Positions 1-13,300 are shown, counted from the first letter of the stretch. The stretch: DNA of 64,000 nucleotides from Ahaetulla prasina (GCF_028640845.1 NC_080540.1:227028794-227092793); one strand, 5' to 3'. Numbers and translations: made by a program. The notes: a model not told the origin generated them from the sequence alone.

Positions 1-716
1 TAAATGAATCCCTTATCCAGCAGAAAATAATAATTAACACCTGTACACCTTTGGCACCTGGAACTCAGATAATGATCAGTGGTACTCGTTTTGTTGTTCC
101 ATCTCAGGGCCTTGGAGCTGGCAGTCATGTTCTTCTCATTTCTGCAAATCCAAAAATTGGACCTCTCTTAACTGTTAGTAATGGCCATGGATTTCAAGGT
201 GTCTCATTCGCTGCTCCTACTCCCCAGAAGACTACACAAGTAATGGGTAATTCCTTAAGCTGGCAGCCATCAAAACTGCCTTTAAAAAGCTCTACCAAAA
301 TTGTGAACTCTCTTGGGATTGCAAATCCTGTGCCTATTGTTCATGCTACTCCACAAATAATTGCCAATACTTCAAAGTCAGGCACTCCATCTTTTGCAAC
401 AACACTGTCTACATCTTTAGTAATGGTCACCTCATCTTCTACTCAAACTAAAACAACTTTAGCTCCTGCAACCCATACTAGTACCTCACAGCTACAAAAC
501 AGTAAGTCTGTATTGCACCTAGATACATCTATTAAAAAACTGATGGTCAGCCCTGAAGGAGCCATTTTGAATGCTATAAAGACTCCAACATCAGAAACGT
601 CATCTCTGTCTTCATCCTTCTCTGCTGACCTTATTTCTACAACTAAGAATTCTGCTGTTGTCTTCCCCAGTTTTCTGAACTCCAGCATAGGTGTCCCAGA
701 CACAGCTGCATCTTGA
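1..716 (+). CDS. KIAA2026: KIAA2026 orthologue, C-terminal part of last coding exon (partial)
   Basis: The frame is open from base 3 to a TGA at 714-716 and has no in-frame start that needs to be used, so this is the downstream part of an exon entering from the left edge. The visible part is about 237 residues, rich in Ser, Thr, Pro and Ala, with no transmembrane segment. Segments such as APGTQIMISGTRFVVP, GLGAGSHVLLIS and KKLMVSPEGAILNAI match what I remember of the C terminus of vertebrate KIAA2026, a large, poorly characterised, probably nuclear protein. The neighbours support this: MLANA then ERMP1 follow with the orientations known from human 9p24.1. Identification is from memory of the family plus synteny; no function can be assigned from this fragment. 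The minus-strand frame over 443-703 is a shadow. Confidence 0.85.
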   Translation, partial: NESLIQQKIIINTCTPLAPGTQIMISGTRFVVPSQGLGAGSHVLLISANPKIGPLLTVSNGHGFQGVSFAAPTPQKTTQVMGNSLSWQPSKLPLKSSTKIVNSLGIANPVPIVHATPQIIANTSKSGTPSFATTLSTSLVMVTSSSTQTKTTLAPATHTSTSQLQNSKSVLHLDTSIKKLMVSPEGAILNAIKTPTSETSSLSSSFSADLISTTKNSAVVFPSFLNSSIGVPDTAAS

Positions 717-1525
717 ATTTCACGTAAATGAGCCGTTGAAATGTTGGGGCATTTGTATGTGTGCGTGCGTGTGTATGTATATAAAATTAATTTATAATTG
801 TTTTTTTAAAGTACACTGTTTGAAACATCTGACTTATGTCCATGAACCCAAGGCATGTAATGGCATGTTTTGAGCAGATGAAGCAATGAAGCAAAAAAAT
901 ATTTTTGCATATCATTGAGAATTCATGAGTGGAAGGGATCCAGGATGACAGTAGATAGCAGCTACACAGTTTGCCGTTAACAACAAAATGTTACCTGTTA
1001 ACATGTTAAAACATCTGTCACATCTCAAGAATTTGTGTACACAAAGGCATCATTGGTTTTTTTTAAAAATTCATGTTAGATTGAGAATCATTTTGGATTT
1101 CCTTTTTTCAAAAAATGGTGAGAAAGCACTTCTTGAAATATCTTTCAGAGCAAAACTTTTAAAGGCTTTTATTAAACTGGGAGAAAAACTGTTCAGAGAG
1201 ATAGAAAGCAAAGTTTGGTTCTTGGTTAGCACATTTACTGGGATCTGTTCTTTCTCATAATTTAGAAATTTTCTATTTTGTTTTCAAATATTCCCATGTT
1301 CTATACTGATGTGTTGTAAAAATGCAATCTATGGTGTAAAATTGTACATAATCCCAATTCCTTAACAGTATGGACTAAACCATGTGTAAAAAGAACTACT
1401 CTGTCTTATTTATGTTTTGTTTACATAATGTATAGTTTTTTAAGTATTTTAGTAATTTTGGATAAGTGTACTGTTTAGCAATAATGCAGAAGGATCTGTA
1501 TGTAATAAACAAAGTTGCTGTATTT
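717..1525 (+). other. KIAA2026: KIAA2026 3' untranslated region
   Basis: AT-rich sequence follows the stop codon without recognisable repeats. A canonical AATAAA lies at 1504-1509, followed by a T/G-rich stretch, making cleavage near 1525 plausible. The end is inferred from the signal only. Confidence 0.5.
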
Positions 1526-2712
1526 CTGCTTCATGATACTCTGTGGAGAAAGGATATTTGTCAGTAAGATATCTGTATACTTGCATTAAGAAATCAATGG
1601 AGGTTTCCAAATATTACATAATAAGCACACATATTTAGACATGGTCCAATATAACATGGCATTTACCCTTAAGAAAATGGCACACAATTATGATTCTTGT
1701 TTTTCAACCTTTACAGCTCTACTGTGTATCATTTATAGACCTCTTAAAGTGTTATAGTAGCCACAGAACATGAATATTTATTCACAATTTCAAATGGGTG
1801 ATTAAAAGATAAACATTTCTGTTTGTCTTGATTAAAATAACAAAGAAACTAACTAGCTAATACACTATGATGTACAATAATGCAATCATTGTGAGGTAGA
1901 TAATGAAGAGAGTTGACTTTGTTTGAAGAATTGCTGAAATTGAAAATATTACTCAGTCATCTGTTCCTCCCCATAAGTTCCACTCTATTCATACTTTCAT
2001 TAGGATTTCACAAACAAAGACTTAAAGGGCACAGTTTGCATCAAAATTTTTCCCCTATCCCTCCTTCCTTTTGTGGATGTATGTTTAGTTGTAGTTCTCA
2101 TAAGACAAGTATTAGCAATGCAGTAGCCGCCAACCACTTCAAACACAACCAATAGCTCTTGCCACTTCAAACCACCTTCTGTTCTTTGTTTTCTATTATA
2201 TTATATCATTGCAAATTCAACACACTAAGTATTTATATCTGGAACAAATCAGAGAGAAACCAATGGTTTGTCTATGAGTTGTATCTTCTGAAAACAAGCT
2301 TCATATGGGTGGTTTGCAGCTGTACCTCTTGGATAGAATCACTGGATCTGTTCATGGCTAAGCACCTGTGGATGGTGGCCATAAAGCACTCTTAATCTGA
2401 AATTTACTTCCAGATTTCAAAATTAGGATTTCCTCTTGGATCAGAAATAGGAGCACTGTGATTAACACAGAACTATCATAGTAAATAACTGTCAAAACAT
2501 TTCTCTCATTAAGATTATTTAATGCTGCCTTTAGGATTATATATTAATATATTCCCATAATGCCAGCTAGTAATATATAAAAATCTTAAAAGTGTACTTT
2601 TTGCAAACAAGGATCTGAGATTTAGATTTTCCCACCAGAGAGGACACGGAGTGAACCTTAGAATATATCTCAGATTCATCTGCAATTTTATATACAGTAG
2701 GCCTGGTTGATT
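1526..2712. other. Intergenic stretch, no feature seen
   Basis: This is AT-rich unique-looking sequence. The short open frames here show no family resemblance or splice context. It lies between the 3' ends of KIAA2026 and MLANA, which face each other. Confidence 0.5.
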
Positions 2713-2720
2713 CCATAAGG

Positions 2721-2978
2721 CAGGGGTGTCAAACTCAAGGCCCAGGGGCCGGATCCATGTGGCTCCCACAAGCTCCATTTTCACTGGCAGAGGGTGGCAA
2801 GAAGCCATCATAGCTGAAAACGGAGCTTGGGAGCCCATTTCGCTAGCAGAGTGCTCGGGCCACCACAGACCCAGTGACATCAAGCTGGCCACACCCACAC
2901 TGGCTATGGCCACCCTGACCCCCAAGGTCAAACACAACCCTGATGCAGCCCTCAATGAAATTGAGTTTGACACCCCTG
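2721..2978. mobile_element. hAT-type non-autonomous element with 8-bp TSD
   Basis: The ends are CAGGGGTGTCAAACTCAAGG and its near inverse GAGTTTGACACCCCTG. The element is flanked on both sides by the identical octamer CCATAAGG (2713-2720 and 2979-2986). CAG...CTG ends with an 8-bp duplication are the hallmark of the hAT superfamily. At 258 bp it has no transposase. Related copies lie at about 20528 and 55971. Confidence 0.9.
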
Positions 2979-2986
2979 CCATAAGG

Positions 2987-3884
2987 TAGAAGAGTATACA
3001 GGTCTCAAACCTTTCCAGAAGCCTTCTGAAAATTCACCCTGGTTTACCTCCTGGTTTGGAACAGCATCTTGAGAGTTCCAGTTTTCCCCACCTGTTTCCT
3101 GGGGTACTTCAGTTATCATCTTCCTCATAATCCTGGTGTATGAAAAAGATAGCCTCTTATGCCTCAGGCTGTCTTTCTGAAAATTAAATGGTAACGCCCC
3201 GCTCCCAAAAAAGGAAATGATATTTATATTGCAATCCTTTGATCATATAATTAAAAAGTTTAAGACAAGATTATTCTTCTTTGGCATGAATGGCAGATGT
3301 GGTTACTTAATATAAATTCTGAACTGATACAACGTTCTTTGCGACTTGGACCTCTTGTTTCTTTACAGTTGCTTTACAAATAACTAGGAGTCAGGTGAGA
3401 AATAAATCTATGGTGTCTTTTTCTTAAAAATGAACTCGCGCCCAGGAAATAATAACTACATCCTTTCTTAATGCAATTTTCCAGATTTGTTGCCTCAGGT
3501 TTTTGCTAGCTACAGAGGACATTGTAACTTGTTGCTCTTTTGCTAAAAGTGACCAAATTTAGATTGTTTAAGAGGGCATAACAGGGAGAGAGTTAATAAA
3601 GTGGAGTTTTATGTTCCGAATTCAAATCCTGTATGGTAATTTTACAATAATGAAAAGGTTATGAATCTATAATATAACCAGTTAGATCATTCATCAAACA
3701 GGTATTCATCAAGCACAATTACCCCTAAATATATAACCAACTGCAGTTTAAGTATCTAAATTTGAATTAAAATTGCCAGATTTAGATGCAAAGTTAAATG
3801 CATATTTGTTTAATAAAACTATTTTTAAATTTTCTTTTTTAAAAGCCCCTAAATGGTGTAAGTGATATGCAACAGCGATGCATA
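2987..3884. other. Intergenic stretch, no feature seen
   Basis: AT-rich sequence with no open frame of note and no repeat I could pair within the window. Confidence 0.4.
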
Positions 3885-4266
3885 TCATATACAAGATTGC
3901 CTAGTTTAATGAAAAGAAGGACTAGGGGAGACATGATAGTAGTGTTCCAATATCTCGGGTTGCCACAAAGAAGAGGGAGTCAAACTATTCTCCAAAGCAG
4001 CTGAGAGTAGAACAAGAAGCAATGGGTGGAAACTGATCAAGGAAAGAAGCAACTTAGAACTAAGGAGAAATTTCCTGACAGTTAGAACAATTAATCAGTG
4101 GAACAACTTGCCTGCAGAAGTTGTGAATGCTCCAACACTGGAAATTTTTAAGAAAATGTTGGATAACCATTTGTCTGAAATGGTGTAGGGTTTCCTGCCT
4201 GGGCAGGGGGTTGGACTAAAAGACCTCCAAGGTCCCTTCCAACTCTGTTGTTGTTGTTGTTGTTGT
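3885..4266 (+). mobile_element. CR1-clade LINE 3' end with (TTG)n tail
   Basis: This is the 3'-terminal segment of a CR1-like LINE, recognisable by the run from GGACTAGGGGAGACATGATA through GACCTCCAAGGTCCCTTCCA. It ends in a TTG microsatellite (about 4246-4266). The 5' truncation is typical of target-primed reverse transcription. Related tails occur at 17651-17705 and 58350-58600 (+) and 25933-26150 (-). Confidence 0.85.
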
Positions 4267-4795
4267 TAGAGCAAAATACCATGGAATACGGAACAAGAAA
4301 ATGCCATCCTCACTCAAAGTTCATTAATGTGAAAATGCTGACAAATATAGAGACTAAGGGAGACTGAATGTTGTTATCTAACCCATAGTGTCCCTAAGTA
4401 TTCCTAGCAATAACCTAGCAGTAACTCACATAAGGGTGTGAGTTAGCGGAATCTAATTGCTGAAAGACAAACCAAACGATAATAGTAGACCTTTAACAAA
4501 TCCTACTGCAACAAAACCTGAAGAATCTAGAAAATGAAGAGCATATTTTTATGATTTTCCAAAGTCCATTCGACAAAATGCAAATGATTGTTTCAGGAGC
4601 CTTTTAATACCTGATTAAGTGCACTATTTCTTTCATATTAATATTTGAATTGTTTGTTTTCCATTTCATTTTGGGAATATATCAATATTTTGCTGTGAAT
4701 TATTCTGAATAGGGTTTCAAAAGAGCATAATGTTGATAGTTAATTACTTAATTCCCTCTCCAAAGCTGTTCTCCTAGCTATTCTTTCTCTCAGTA

Positions 4796-5510
4796 CAGGT
4801 AGTTCTTGACTTACAACAATTAATTTAGCGACCCTTCAAAGTTACAACATCACTGAAAAGAGTGATTTATGACCATTTTTCACAGTTATGACCATTGCAG
4901 CATGCCTATGATCATGTGATCAAAATTCAGATGCTTGGCAACTGGTTCATATTTATGACCCTTGCTGTGTCCCAAGGTCATATGATCCCCTTTTGCACCC
5001 TTCTGACAAGCAAAGTCAATGGGGAAGCCAGATTCACTTAACAACCAGGTTACTAACTTCTCAACTGCAGTGATTCACTTAACAACTGTGGCGAGAAAAA
5101 GTAGGGCAAAACTCAACAAATTCTCACTTAACAACATAAATCTTGGGCTCAAAGCAATAGCAATAGCACTTAGACTTATATACTGCTTTACAGTGCTTTT
5201 ACAGCCCTCTAAGCAGTTTACAGAGTCAGCATATTGCCCTCAACAATCTGGGTCCTCATTTTACCCACTTCCGGAAGGATAGAAGGCTGAGTCGACCCTG
5301 AGCCTGGTGGGATTTGAACTGCCAAATTGCAATCAGCCGGCAGTCAGCAGAAGTAGCCTGCAGTACTGCACTCTAACCACTGCGCCACCAAGGCTGCAGG
5401 GATTCACTTAACAACTGAAGCAAGAAAGATCACAAAATAGGGCAAAATTCACTTAACAAATGTCTCACTTAACAAGAGAAATGTTGGGCTCAATTGTGAT
5501 CATCATAACC
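4796..5510. mobile_element. Tc1/mariner-type MITE (TA target), with SINE insertion and internal duplication
   Basis: It starts CAGGTAGTTCTTGACTTACA immediately after a TA (4794-4795). The same end flanked by TA recurs at 22048, 23878 and 25074, where the opposite end is the inverse followed by TA. A TA target is the Tc1/mariner signature; the superfamily is inferred from that. The right end is degraded. A SINE occupies 5148-5396, and similar element sequence (cacttaacaac) lies on both sides of it. Confidence 0.7.
5148..5396 (-). mobile_element. tRNA-derived SINE
   Basis: Read on the minus strand it begins GGTGGCGCAGTGGTTAGAGT (A-box-like) and contains GGCAGTTCAAATCCC (B-box-like). It ends in an ATTGCT repeat tail. 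The same family occurs at 37201 and around 37585/38535. It is a squamate tRNA-derived SINE, not a tRNA gene. Confidence 0.85.
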
Positions 5511-5546
5511 TTTTAAAAGCATTTTTGTACAAAGGAAAAATGCTTT

Positions 5547-5693
5547 TAAAAGGCTCTGATGATCCCAGCTGAGTTGCCTGATCGTCAGAGGCTTTTTTTC
5601 CTTTTAAAGGCAAAAAAAATGCTTTTAAAAGAAAAGAAAAGCCTCTGACGATCAGGCAACTCAGCTGGGATCGTCAGAGGAGCCTTTTAAAAG
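5547..5693. repeat. Long hairpin-forming inverted repeat
   Basis: The left arm (about 5547-5597) and right arm (about 5637-5693) are nearly perfect inverse copies of a roughly 46-base block containing CAGCTGAGTTGCCTGATCGT. The loop is about 40 bases. The block TGCTTTTAAAA also recurs outside both arms. It looks like the interior of a foldback element running to about 5860. Confidence 0.8.
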
Positions 5694-6033
5694 CATTTTT
5701 ACAACTTCTTCAGCCAAAGAGGTTGTAGAAAAAATGCTTTTAAAAGTTAAAAAAAAAGTTGGCCACGCCCACCCAGTCACATTACTCTCTCCCACCAAGC
5801 CATGCCCACAGAACTGGTAGTAACAAATTTTATATTTCACCACTGACTACAACCATATCCTGAAAGTGAATGTGTGCACATTTTATACCAGATTGGACAG
5901 GGCTGAAGATAGACCATAATTTCAGATCCTATTTTTCTTTAGACAACCTGCAAAATTAGAAGCTGTTGAATATACATAGGCACTATCAGATGACATTTTA
6001 AATACAGGGATAGTTGGTTTGCATCCTTTAATA

Positions 6034-6550
6034 CAGGGGTAGTCAACCTTTTTATTCCTACCGCCAACTTTTGTATCTCTGTTAATAGTAAAATTTTCTG
6101 ACCGTCCACCAGTTCCATGGTAATGCGCCATGTATCGTCGTCTGCGCATGCCTCTTGCGCATCGTGGATTGGGTTTGGGGGGGGCACCGGCTACTGGCTC
6201 TGCTTGTCTGTTACAGCTGGGTGGTGTGAGGGGAGATGTGCAAGCTATTCTGGGACGAGGCTCTTTTGCTTGCAGTCGCACTATAGCGCCATTTAGTTTC
6301 ACTTACGTAACGTGAACTAAACTTATGCACGGGCAATGCAAATAGTATATTTTCAGAAATTTAAATTGTCACGGGGAATTTTATGAAAACCTAATCAAAA
6401 TGTTTTTAAATAATGCTATGATTTTTTTTTTTAAAATCAATTAAATTAAAAAAAAGGAAAGTGCTTCAGTATCGGACAAAACCCCTACCACCCACCATGA
6501 AAGCTGGAACGCCCACTAGTGGGCAGTAGGGACCAGGTTGACTACCACTG
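6034..6550. mobile_element. hAT-type element with perfect 8-bp TSD
   Basis: It starts CAGGGGTAGTCAACC and ends GGTTGACTACCACTG, flanked by CTTTAATA on both sides (6026-6033 and 6551-6558). At 517 bp it has no intact transposase. Open frames on both strands here are incidental to the repeat. Confidence 0.9.
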
Positions 6551-6779
6551 CTTTAATATAATGTCTAAAAGATAAATTGCCTCAGATTTAACTCTTGGTA
6601 ATTTATATAGACACATTCTTGCAGATTTCTTGGCATAATGTAGAAGTGTTTTTCACTGTGTTCTCCAAGGAAATTTCTATTTCCCAGTTTAGTTCATAGC
6701 TCTGGATTTTCTAGGTGGTTTCCACAATCCTGATGAATTTTCTAAATCATCCAAGGTTAGCTAAATTCCCTTTTTGTTT

Positions 6780-6990
6780 ATGGAGATTCTCAATCATCCA
6801 GATCATGATTGTCCCAAAGGTGCTTTTCCAAAAGGCAACTGGACTTTCTTTATTTTTCTCTGAAGACGTTTTGCTTCTCATGCAAGAAGCTTCTTCAGAG
6901 CTGCAGAAGCTTCTTGGATGAGAAGCGAAACATCTTCAAAGAAAAACAAAGATGTCCAGTTGCCTCTTGAAAAAGCACCTTTGGGATTCT
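6780..6990. repeat. Foldback repeat with about 100-bp arms
   Basis: CCCAAAGGTGCTTTTCC near 6813 is mirrored by GAAAAAGCACCTTTGGGA near 6968. The arms meet at the centre in AGAAGCTTCTTCAGAGCTGC / GCAGAAGCTTCTTGGATGAG (about 6886-6920). I recall similar sequence in dispersed squamate elements possibly related to Penelope-like retroelements, but this is not certain. Confidence 0.65.
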
Positions 6991-7291
6991 CTTTTTGTTA
7001 GTATTGTCATGGATTTCAAGAATACTGAATACTGGTTTTGTTTTTTGTAATATTTATTGTATATATAAAAATGAAACAGCATGTTAAGGTTAATCTTATA
7101 TTGAATGAAGATATATAAAATGAAGATACATAGGCTATAGCTTCAACATCTTAGGCATTTCATGCAAAAGAGGACAGTTACATTTTCTTGAGCGAGTATT
7201 TCTGAAAATATTCATATTAGCTTGCGTTTTCTCTCCCAGAGGCTCCTAGAAATTACTTAAAGTAAGCAAGCACTTAAGTAATTCCTTCTGT

Positions 7292-7360
7292 TTATGGTGC
7301 ATATGGTGGTGGCAACAGGCTGCTGGAGCTCTTATCATAGGCTGGTGGGGCATCTGGCAC
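7292..7360 (-). CDS. MLANA: MLANA last coding exon
   Basis: It begins after the acceptor TTGATACAG and encodes VPDAPPAYDK followed by a Ser/Leu stretch and PPPYAP, then stop (23 codons with stop, phase 0). The proline-rich PPAY and PPPY motifs are potential WW-domain ligands, and the end closely matches the human C terminus. Confidence 0.95.
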   Translation of the reverse strand: MPDAPPAYDKSSSSLLPPPYAP

Positions 7361-10300
7361 CTGTATCAATGAAAGTTGAGTAAGGCAGAAGTTAATAATA
7401 TGCAAAGAAAAGTAAAACTTCAAAATTCCCAATGCAAATATAAAAATGTTTCCGAAGAATAATCCTCCACCATTACCAATTCCCAGAGGCACAACTGCAC
7501 AGGCAATATGTGAAGGAGTTATGCAAGTAATATATTATTGCATATATTTCATGATTCGTATTCATCAATTGTTGTAAGCATTCATTGTAAGAAATAGTTT
7601 GTGTATTTTTTATTTATTTTATTTATTTATTTTAATTTTAATTTACATTTATATCCCGCCCTTCTCCGAAGACTCAGGGCAGCTTACAGTGTGTAAGGCA
7701 ATAGTCTCATTCTATTTGTATATTTACAAAGTCAACTTATTGCCCCCCCCCCAACAATCTGGGTCCTCATTTTACCTACCTAATAAAGGATGGAAGGCTG
7801 AGTCAACCTTGGGCCTGGTGGGATTCGAGCCTGCAGTAATTGCAGGTTGCTGTGTTTTAATAACAGGCTATCTTACAGCCTGAGCCACCACGGCCCACGG
7901 TGTAGTGGATGGTAGCTGGAAGTGTGTGTTTGTTTGTGTGTGTGTGTACTGTTGGTTGGTTTCCAATGTAAAATGATGCATTTCTGTTCATCTAAAAGAA
8001 CCAAGTATTTAAATGAAAGATTAAATGAACGATTTCAATGTTCAATATTCAACCTTTAAATTAAAAAAAAATGATTCCCATGAATAATCTTCTATATCAG
8101 GGGTCCCCAACCCCCGAGTCATGGCCCATTGCCAGGCTATCGCCTGTTTGCAACAGGGCCACACATGCAGCAGGCGAGCATGTGTACGCACATGCAGTTC
8201 CACTTGCACAAGCAGCAAGCTGCTCGTGGGACCTCCAGTTGTGTGATGGGCGTGCACACTGGCTGCTTGCACAAATGGAATTCCATGCATGAATAGGCAC
8301 ACCTGCCACTCAGACAGAACCATCCCCTTTCCCCCCTCCGCCAGGCCTGCCAAGCCAAAAAGTTTGGGAACTGCTGTTCTACAGAATAGATCAACAACGA
8401 TTGATTCATATTTCTCATCACTATAGCCAAGAATCCATTCTTGGGAAATGACTTTTCCTTTTCATGGGCCTTGGATAGTAGACCTCTGGTTGTGTAAAAG
8501 AAACATAAACCAATCAAGGGAACATTAGGACAGGAACGGTAGGCATGTTGTTGATCTTATGCACACCCCTTACAGATCAGCTACCAAGCAAGAGAATGCC
8601 ACCCTGTCCAAATCTATCTCTATCTTTTAGAACATCTAATATACTAATTTTTCCATTGCACAAACTGACTAAACTAGAGAAAATAATAAATTCATTGGAT
8701 ATAATTGACATCAAAAAGGACAGATGCCCAGAAATCACTAGAATATTTCAAGCGCCCAGACTATCTTGTCACTGACCTCAAGGTGGCAGCTTAAGAAAAG
8801 GAATTTCAAAAATGAATTTAGTAACAACATAGCTGAATTAGAATTCGAAGTTTTTAACATAATTTCTTGTAGATTAAATGATTTGGCTAAGTAGCCAAAA
8901 CTAAAAAGTAGTTCAGTCAGACATCCTTGTATTGTCAGTGAAAATGTACAGTATAGTGTTTATACATTTTGACTGACAATACAAGGATGACTTATTTAAC
9001 TAACTATTTTTTAATTTTTGGCTACTTAGATAAATCTGTTTCTTTTTACTATCCTGCCCTTCTCTTTCTCTCGTCCCAAACCTGTGAATCTAGAATCTGT
9101 GAATACAGAAGATTACCATGTGTGAATATTCTAAAAGGAAAAGCCTAGAGGGTCTGCTTCCCCATTCTTTCTGTCAAGTCCCAAGAGGGCAAAAGGGAAC
9201 ATTTGTGTATACAGAGCAGTGTTTGGCTCTCCAGAACTATTTTTCTCTAAGCCAAAACCCAAGACACAGTCACAAAATGAGGGAAAAATAACTGCTCCCT
9301 CAGTCATCAAAGAATCAGATGAATTATGCTGTAATACAAATCTTTAAGAAGTTTACTATCAGGTAAATAAGTGTAATATTCTGATCACCATTGGCTACTC
9401 AACAATGCCAATTGTAACTGAATATATGCAATAAAAATGGAAACATGTTTGTAAGTAAAATGTAAGCCTGAAGCAGTTGAATGTCAATTTCACACAAGCT
9501 TTCTGCTGTTTCCCTGAAAATAAACCCTAGCATGTTTTTACATGTGTGCCTAATATAAGCCCTATTCCCCTCCAAAAAATAAGCCCTCCTTAAGAGCTTG
9601 CGCAGCCGGCTGCCCACCCATTCCATCTGGTTGCTCGCGGTGCCATGGCCACAAGGCAAGATGGAGTGGAGCTGCCCCACATGCCCCACACTGACTTAAC
9701 TCAGGGCCCCCACAGCCAGGTCATCCTGCCCCAACACCTGCCCCAACACCTGCCTCACAGGAGTAGCACAGGCAGCCGTGTGCAGCAGGAGCCCATGTGA
9801 CTGCTGGACCACTTCTTCTAATTGCTCATGGAGCAGGAGGACAAGGACATGTTGTGGCCATGGCCCCGAGGCGAGGCAGGTGTTGGGGTATGAATGACTT
9901 GGCTGGGGGGGCCCTGAGGTAAGCAGGGTGCAGGGCAGGTGGGGCAGCTCCACCCTCCAACCTCATCTCATCGCCATGGCATCGGTATGTCACTTGGCCT
10001 CCTCCTCCGCTGTGGCCACAAGCAAACAGAAGAAGTGGGCCTCCCCTACATGGGAAAAAAATAAGACACCCCCTGAAAATAACCCCTAGTGCTTATTTTG
10101 GGGCCCAAAAGAAAATTTTCAGGGAAAAGACGGGTATATAATAGATATTGCCTGCTAGGAGCAATGAATGCAGACAGAATTTTTACTTCATTTTTTTATT
10201 TTAGTATTATTTCATCCAATCTATATCCAGCCCATTCTTATTTATTTTAGGACACGTATCTCTTCTAACTCTCTTTTTAAACTGACTGTCTAAATTGTAG

Positions 10301-13300
10301 CCTCCTGAAGCATTTATCAAAAGTAATGATAAGCAATCATCTTACCATATGACTATAGCTGCTGGTGTATTCCCGCAAGGGCAATTTGGAGTCACTGAGG
10401 GAGCTTCTGCCTTCTGAGGTGGTCAGAGAGGCCAATCCAAAATTCTTACTCTTTGGCACAAAGATCAATATTAGAAAGAGTTCAGCAGAATAGAAAGGCA
10501 GGGTATTAAACAAATGAATAGAAAAGGAGATGCGGAAAGGATCTTGAAACGCAAAGAGGAAAACATACTGCAACTTTAGAAACACTTTTTCAGCAAGAAG
10601 GGATAATACATTCTGATTATGTTAAGACAAAATGATTAACTTTCCCATGGCTATTGAGTAACTCAACTCATAGCTGAATTTGTCTCCCAGGATTAACATC
10701 AGTGGCTGTTCAGGTTTAGTGTGGATTAAATGTTCCCAACCTGAAGGGCTGTGGTTCAGATCTCTTTAAATTTTGGATGCAGCTCTCAGAGAGCCATCCA
10801 AATTTGCTGGCAAACCATGATTTTTCAGATTACAGCAACAAGAAATTATTGAATATATTGAAGTAATCATTATTTCAACATATTCTTAATTGAATCAAAT
10901 TTGATTTATGACTGAATCTAATTTGTTGTACCAATTTGCTTCCATGTATAATTAAAAATCCTGCTTTTTACCGTACTCACAAATTCCTACATGGCATGGG
11001 GCCAGCACATTTGAGAGACTGGCTTATTCACACAAATCCTTTCTATTACATCAGGTCAACCAGAGGAGCATGCTCCAGATCCATCTTTTGGGAATTGTCA
11101 TATAACGGGCCCAAAGAATAGTTGGACCTGCACTCTAGTATCATACTGCCTTGAGATTTGGCTGACCCCAACACTGTTCCTCTTTCAGAAAGCCTTGACA
11201 ACCTGGTTATCTTCCCTGCAATAGATTAGGAGAGTCAAGTTCACACTACTGGTGAATGATGCATTGGGGAATCCTTTTGATTAGTTAGTTGGAACATTTT
11301 TATGCACACACACACACACACATACACACATTGCATTTCCATGCGTTTTAATTCCTGTTGGCTGCCCAGAATCACATTGGTGAGATGGACAGCCACTTAA
11401 ATTGATAAAAATAAATAACAAAACTTTGAACACGTTCTCCACAAAATCAATCAAGGTTCATGCTAAGTGAGTTACCCATGTTGTCCAAATATAGCGAACA
11501 AGATTGTGGCTGACCCAGCTAAGCATATTGTGTGAATGTAATTTCAAAAGGATTCTTTAAACAGCTCCAGACCAGAGTGTATTTCCTTTGGCAATGATTT
11601 GTTACAGAATATTTTTATGTATCAAGGAAAAAGAGGAATATCACCTGAATCAAATGGTATGGATTCTAAGTAGACTTGAGTTTAGCATATTTTGTAGAAA
11701 ATAAACAGTGTTCAAAAAGGTGGGTCTAATGAATAATGCAATAAGAAGGCAGTTTATTCTTACCAAAAGCCTTGTATAACCACTGTGCCTTTTACAACAC
11801 CAACAGCCAAGAATCAGTAAAACTGCAAGAAGAACTATTAGAATTCCAATACCTGTAGCCCTGTTGAAAAAGACAAATTAATCTAATTACTACTAAGGAG
11901 CTGGAATAACTATTCTACATTTCAAAGGTACATGCAGAAAAAAAGTTACTTCAAGCTTTACAAAAGATAGTTTTATCATTTAAATGGACATAAAATAACA
12001 GTCGTTATTAATAAATGCATAGTTGTATAAGGAATCTATTAATATTCAAATATTCAGAGAAATTTCATTTATCTATGAAAAACTATATGCTAGAAACTCA
12101 TGATCAGTTACAAACAAACGAATAAAGATGGACTTTTGATTATTGCAACTGGTTCAGTGCATGGAGAGTCGAGTCTCTACAAATGTGAAATTCATATCAG
12201 TTTTCATATAACATGCTGAGACATTATGTAGTTAAGACTAGTGCAATATTCAAATACCAACCATGGGTTAAATTGTGGTTAAGGATTACAAACCTTAATC
12301 TTAATTACAAATCATCATCTGTCATAGATTTATTCATTTTATTTCATGGTCCAATGTCTCAACTAGATTAGAGTTGGGAGGGCTGTTAATTCTATGTTCT
12401 GTCCTTCAAAGATAGAGACTGAATGCTAAGGCAACCACCGACTGAAATTCCTCTAGCTGTAATATCTCTATTAATCTGTCTCTATAACTCTACAGGAAGG
12501 TGTGAAAAGGTATGGAGGGAAACTCAGCCTGTGTCCTGGGGATTCTGGCCTTGATTAGACTATCATATTAGTTTATTGCACTGTATGATATAATCTATTA
12601 TATTATCTTATATTCAGTTATTATATTTTTTGTATATGCTGTAAATTACCACTGAGATGGTATATTAATGACATGCATGCCAATTTATTTTATGAAATAG
12701 AATTATTTAGCAACTATTTTAAAAAATCAGGAAATGTCTGCCAGTGTCTTGGTAGACCAGATCAAGAAATCAAGAAGGATGAAACTGCTATTATTGAGAA
12801 TCTTGCAATTATTATTTTTTTGGCTGCATTTATTTATTTATTTATATTTATTTTGTCAATTATATATAAGATAACAGGTAAAAGTATAAACATAATTTGG
12901 ATACATGAAAAGAGTAAGTAAAAAAAAGGAATGTTAGGACAGGGACGGTAGGCACGCAGGTGCACTTATGCATGCCCCTTACAGACCTCTTAGGAATGGG
13001 GTGAGGTCAACAGTAGACAAGTTTAAACTTAAAGTTTTGGGGGTTTGGGGAAGAAACTACAGAGTCAGGTAGTGCATTTTAGGCAATGACCACTCTGTTA
13101 CTGAAGTCATATTTTCTGCAATCAAGTTTGGAGCAGTTTACCTTGAGTTTGTATCTATTATTTGCTAGTGTATTGTTGTGGTTGAAGCTGAAATAGTCAT
13201 TGACAGGTAGGACATTGTGGTAGATAATTTTATGTACTATGCTTAGGTCAGATTGAAGTCTGCATAGTTCTAACTTGTCTAAGCCCAAAATTTGGAGTCT

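Noticed and set aside
5148..5396. tRNA gene from A-box and B-box-like motifs
   Set aside because: No complete cloverleaf, and a long non-tRNA body with a simple tail present in several copies: a tRNA-derived SINE.
8042..8517. Overlapping open frames of 66-126 codons on both strands
   Set aside because: They coincide with a decayed hAT element and lack coding signatures.
9399..9953. Minus-strand frames of 85 and 96 codons
   Set aside because: They fall in or beside an inverted-repeat DNA element and have biased composition without family resemblance.
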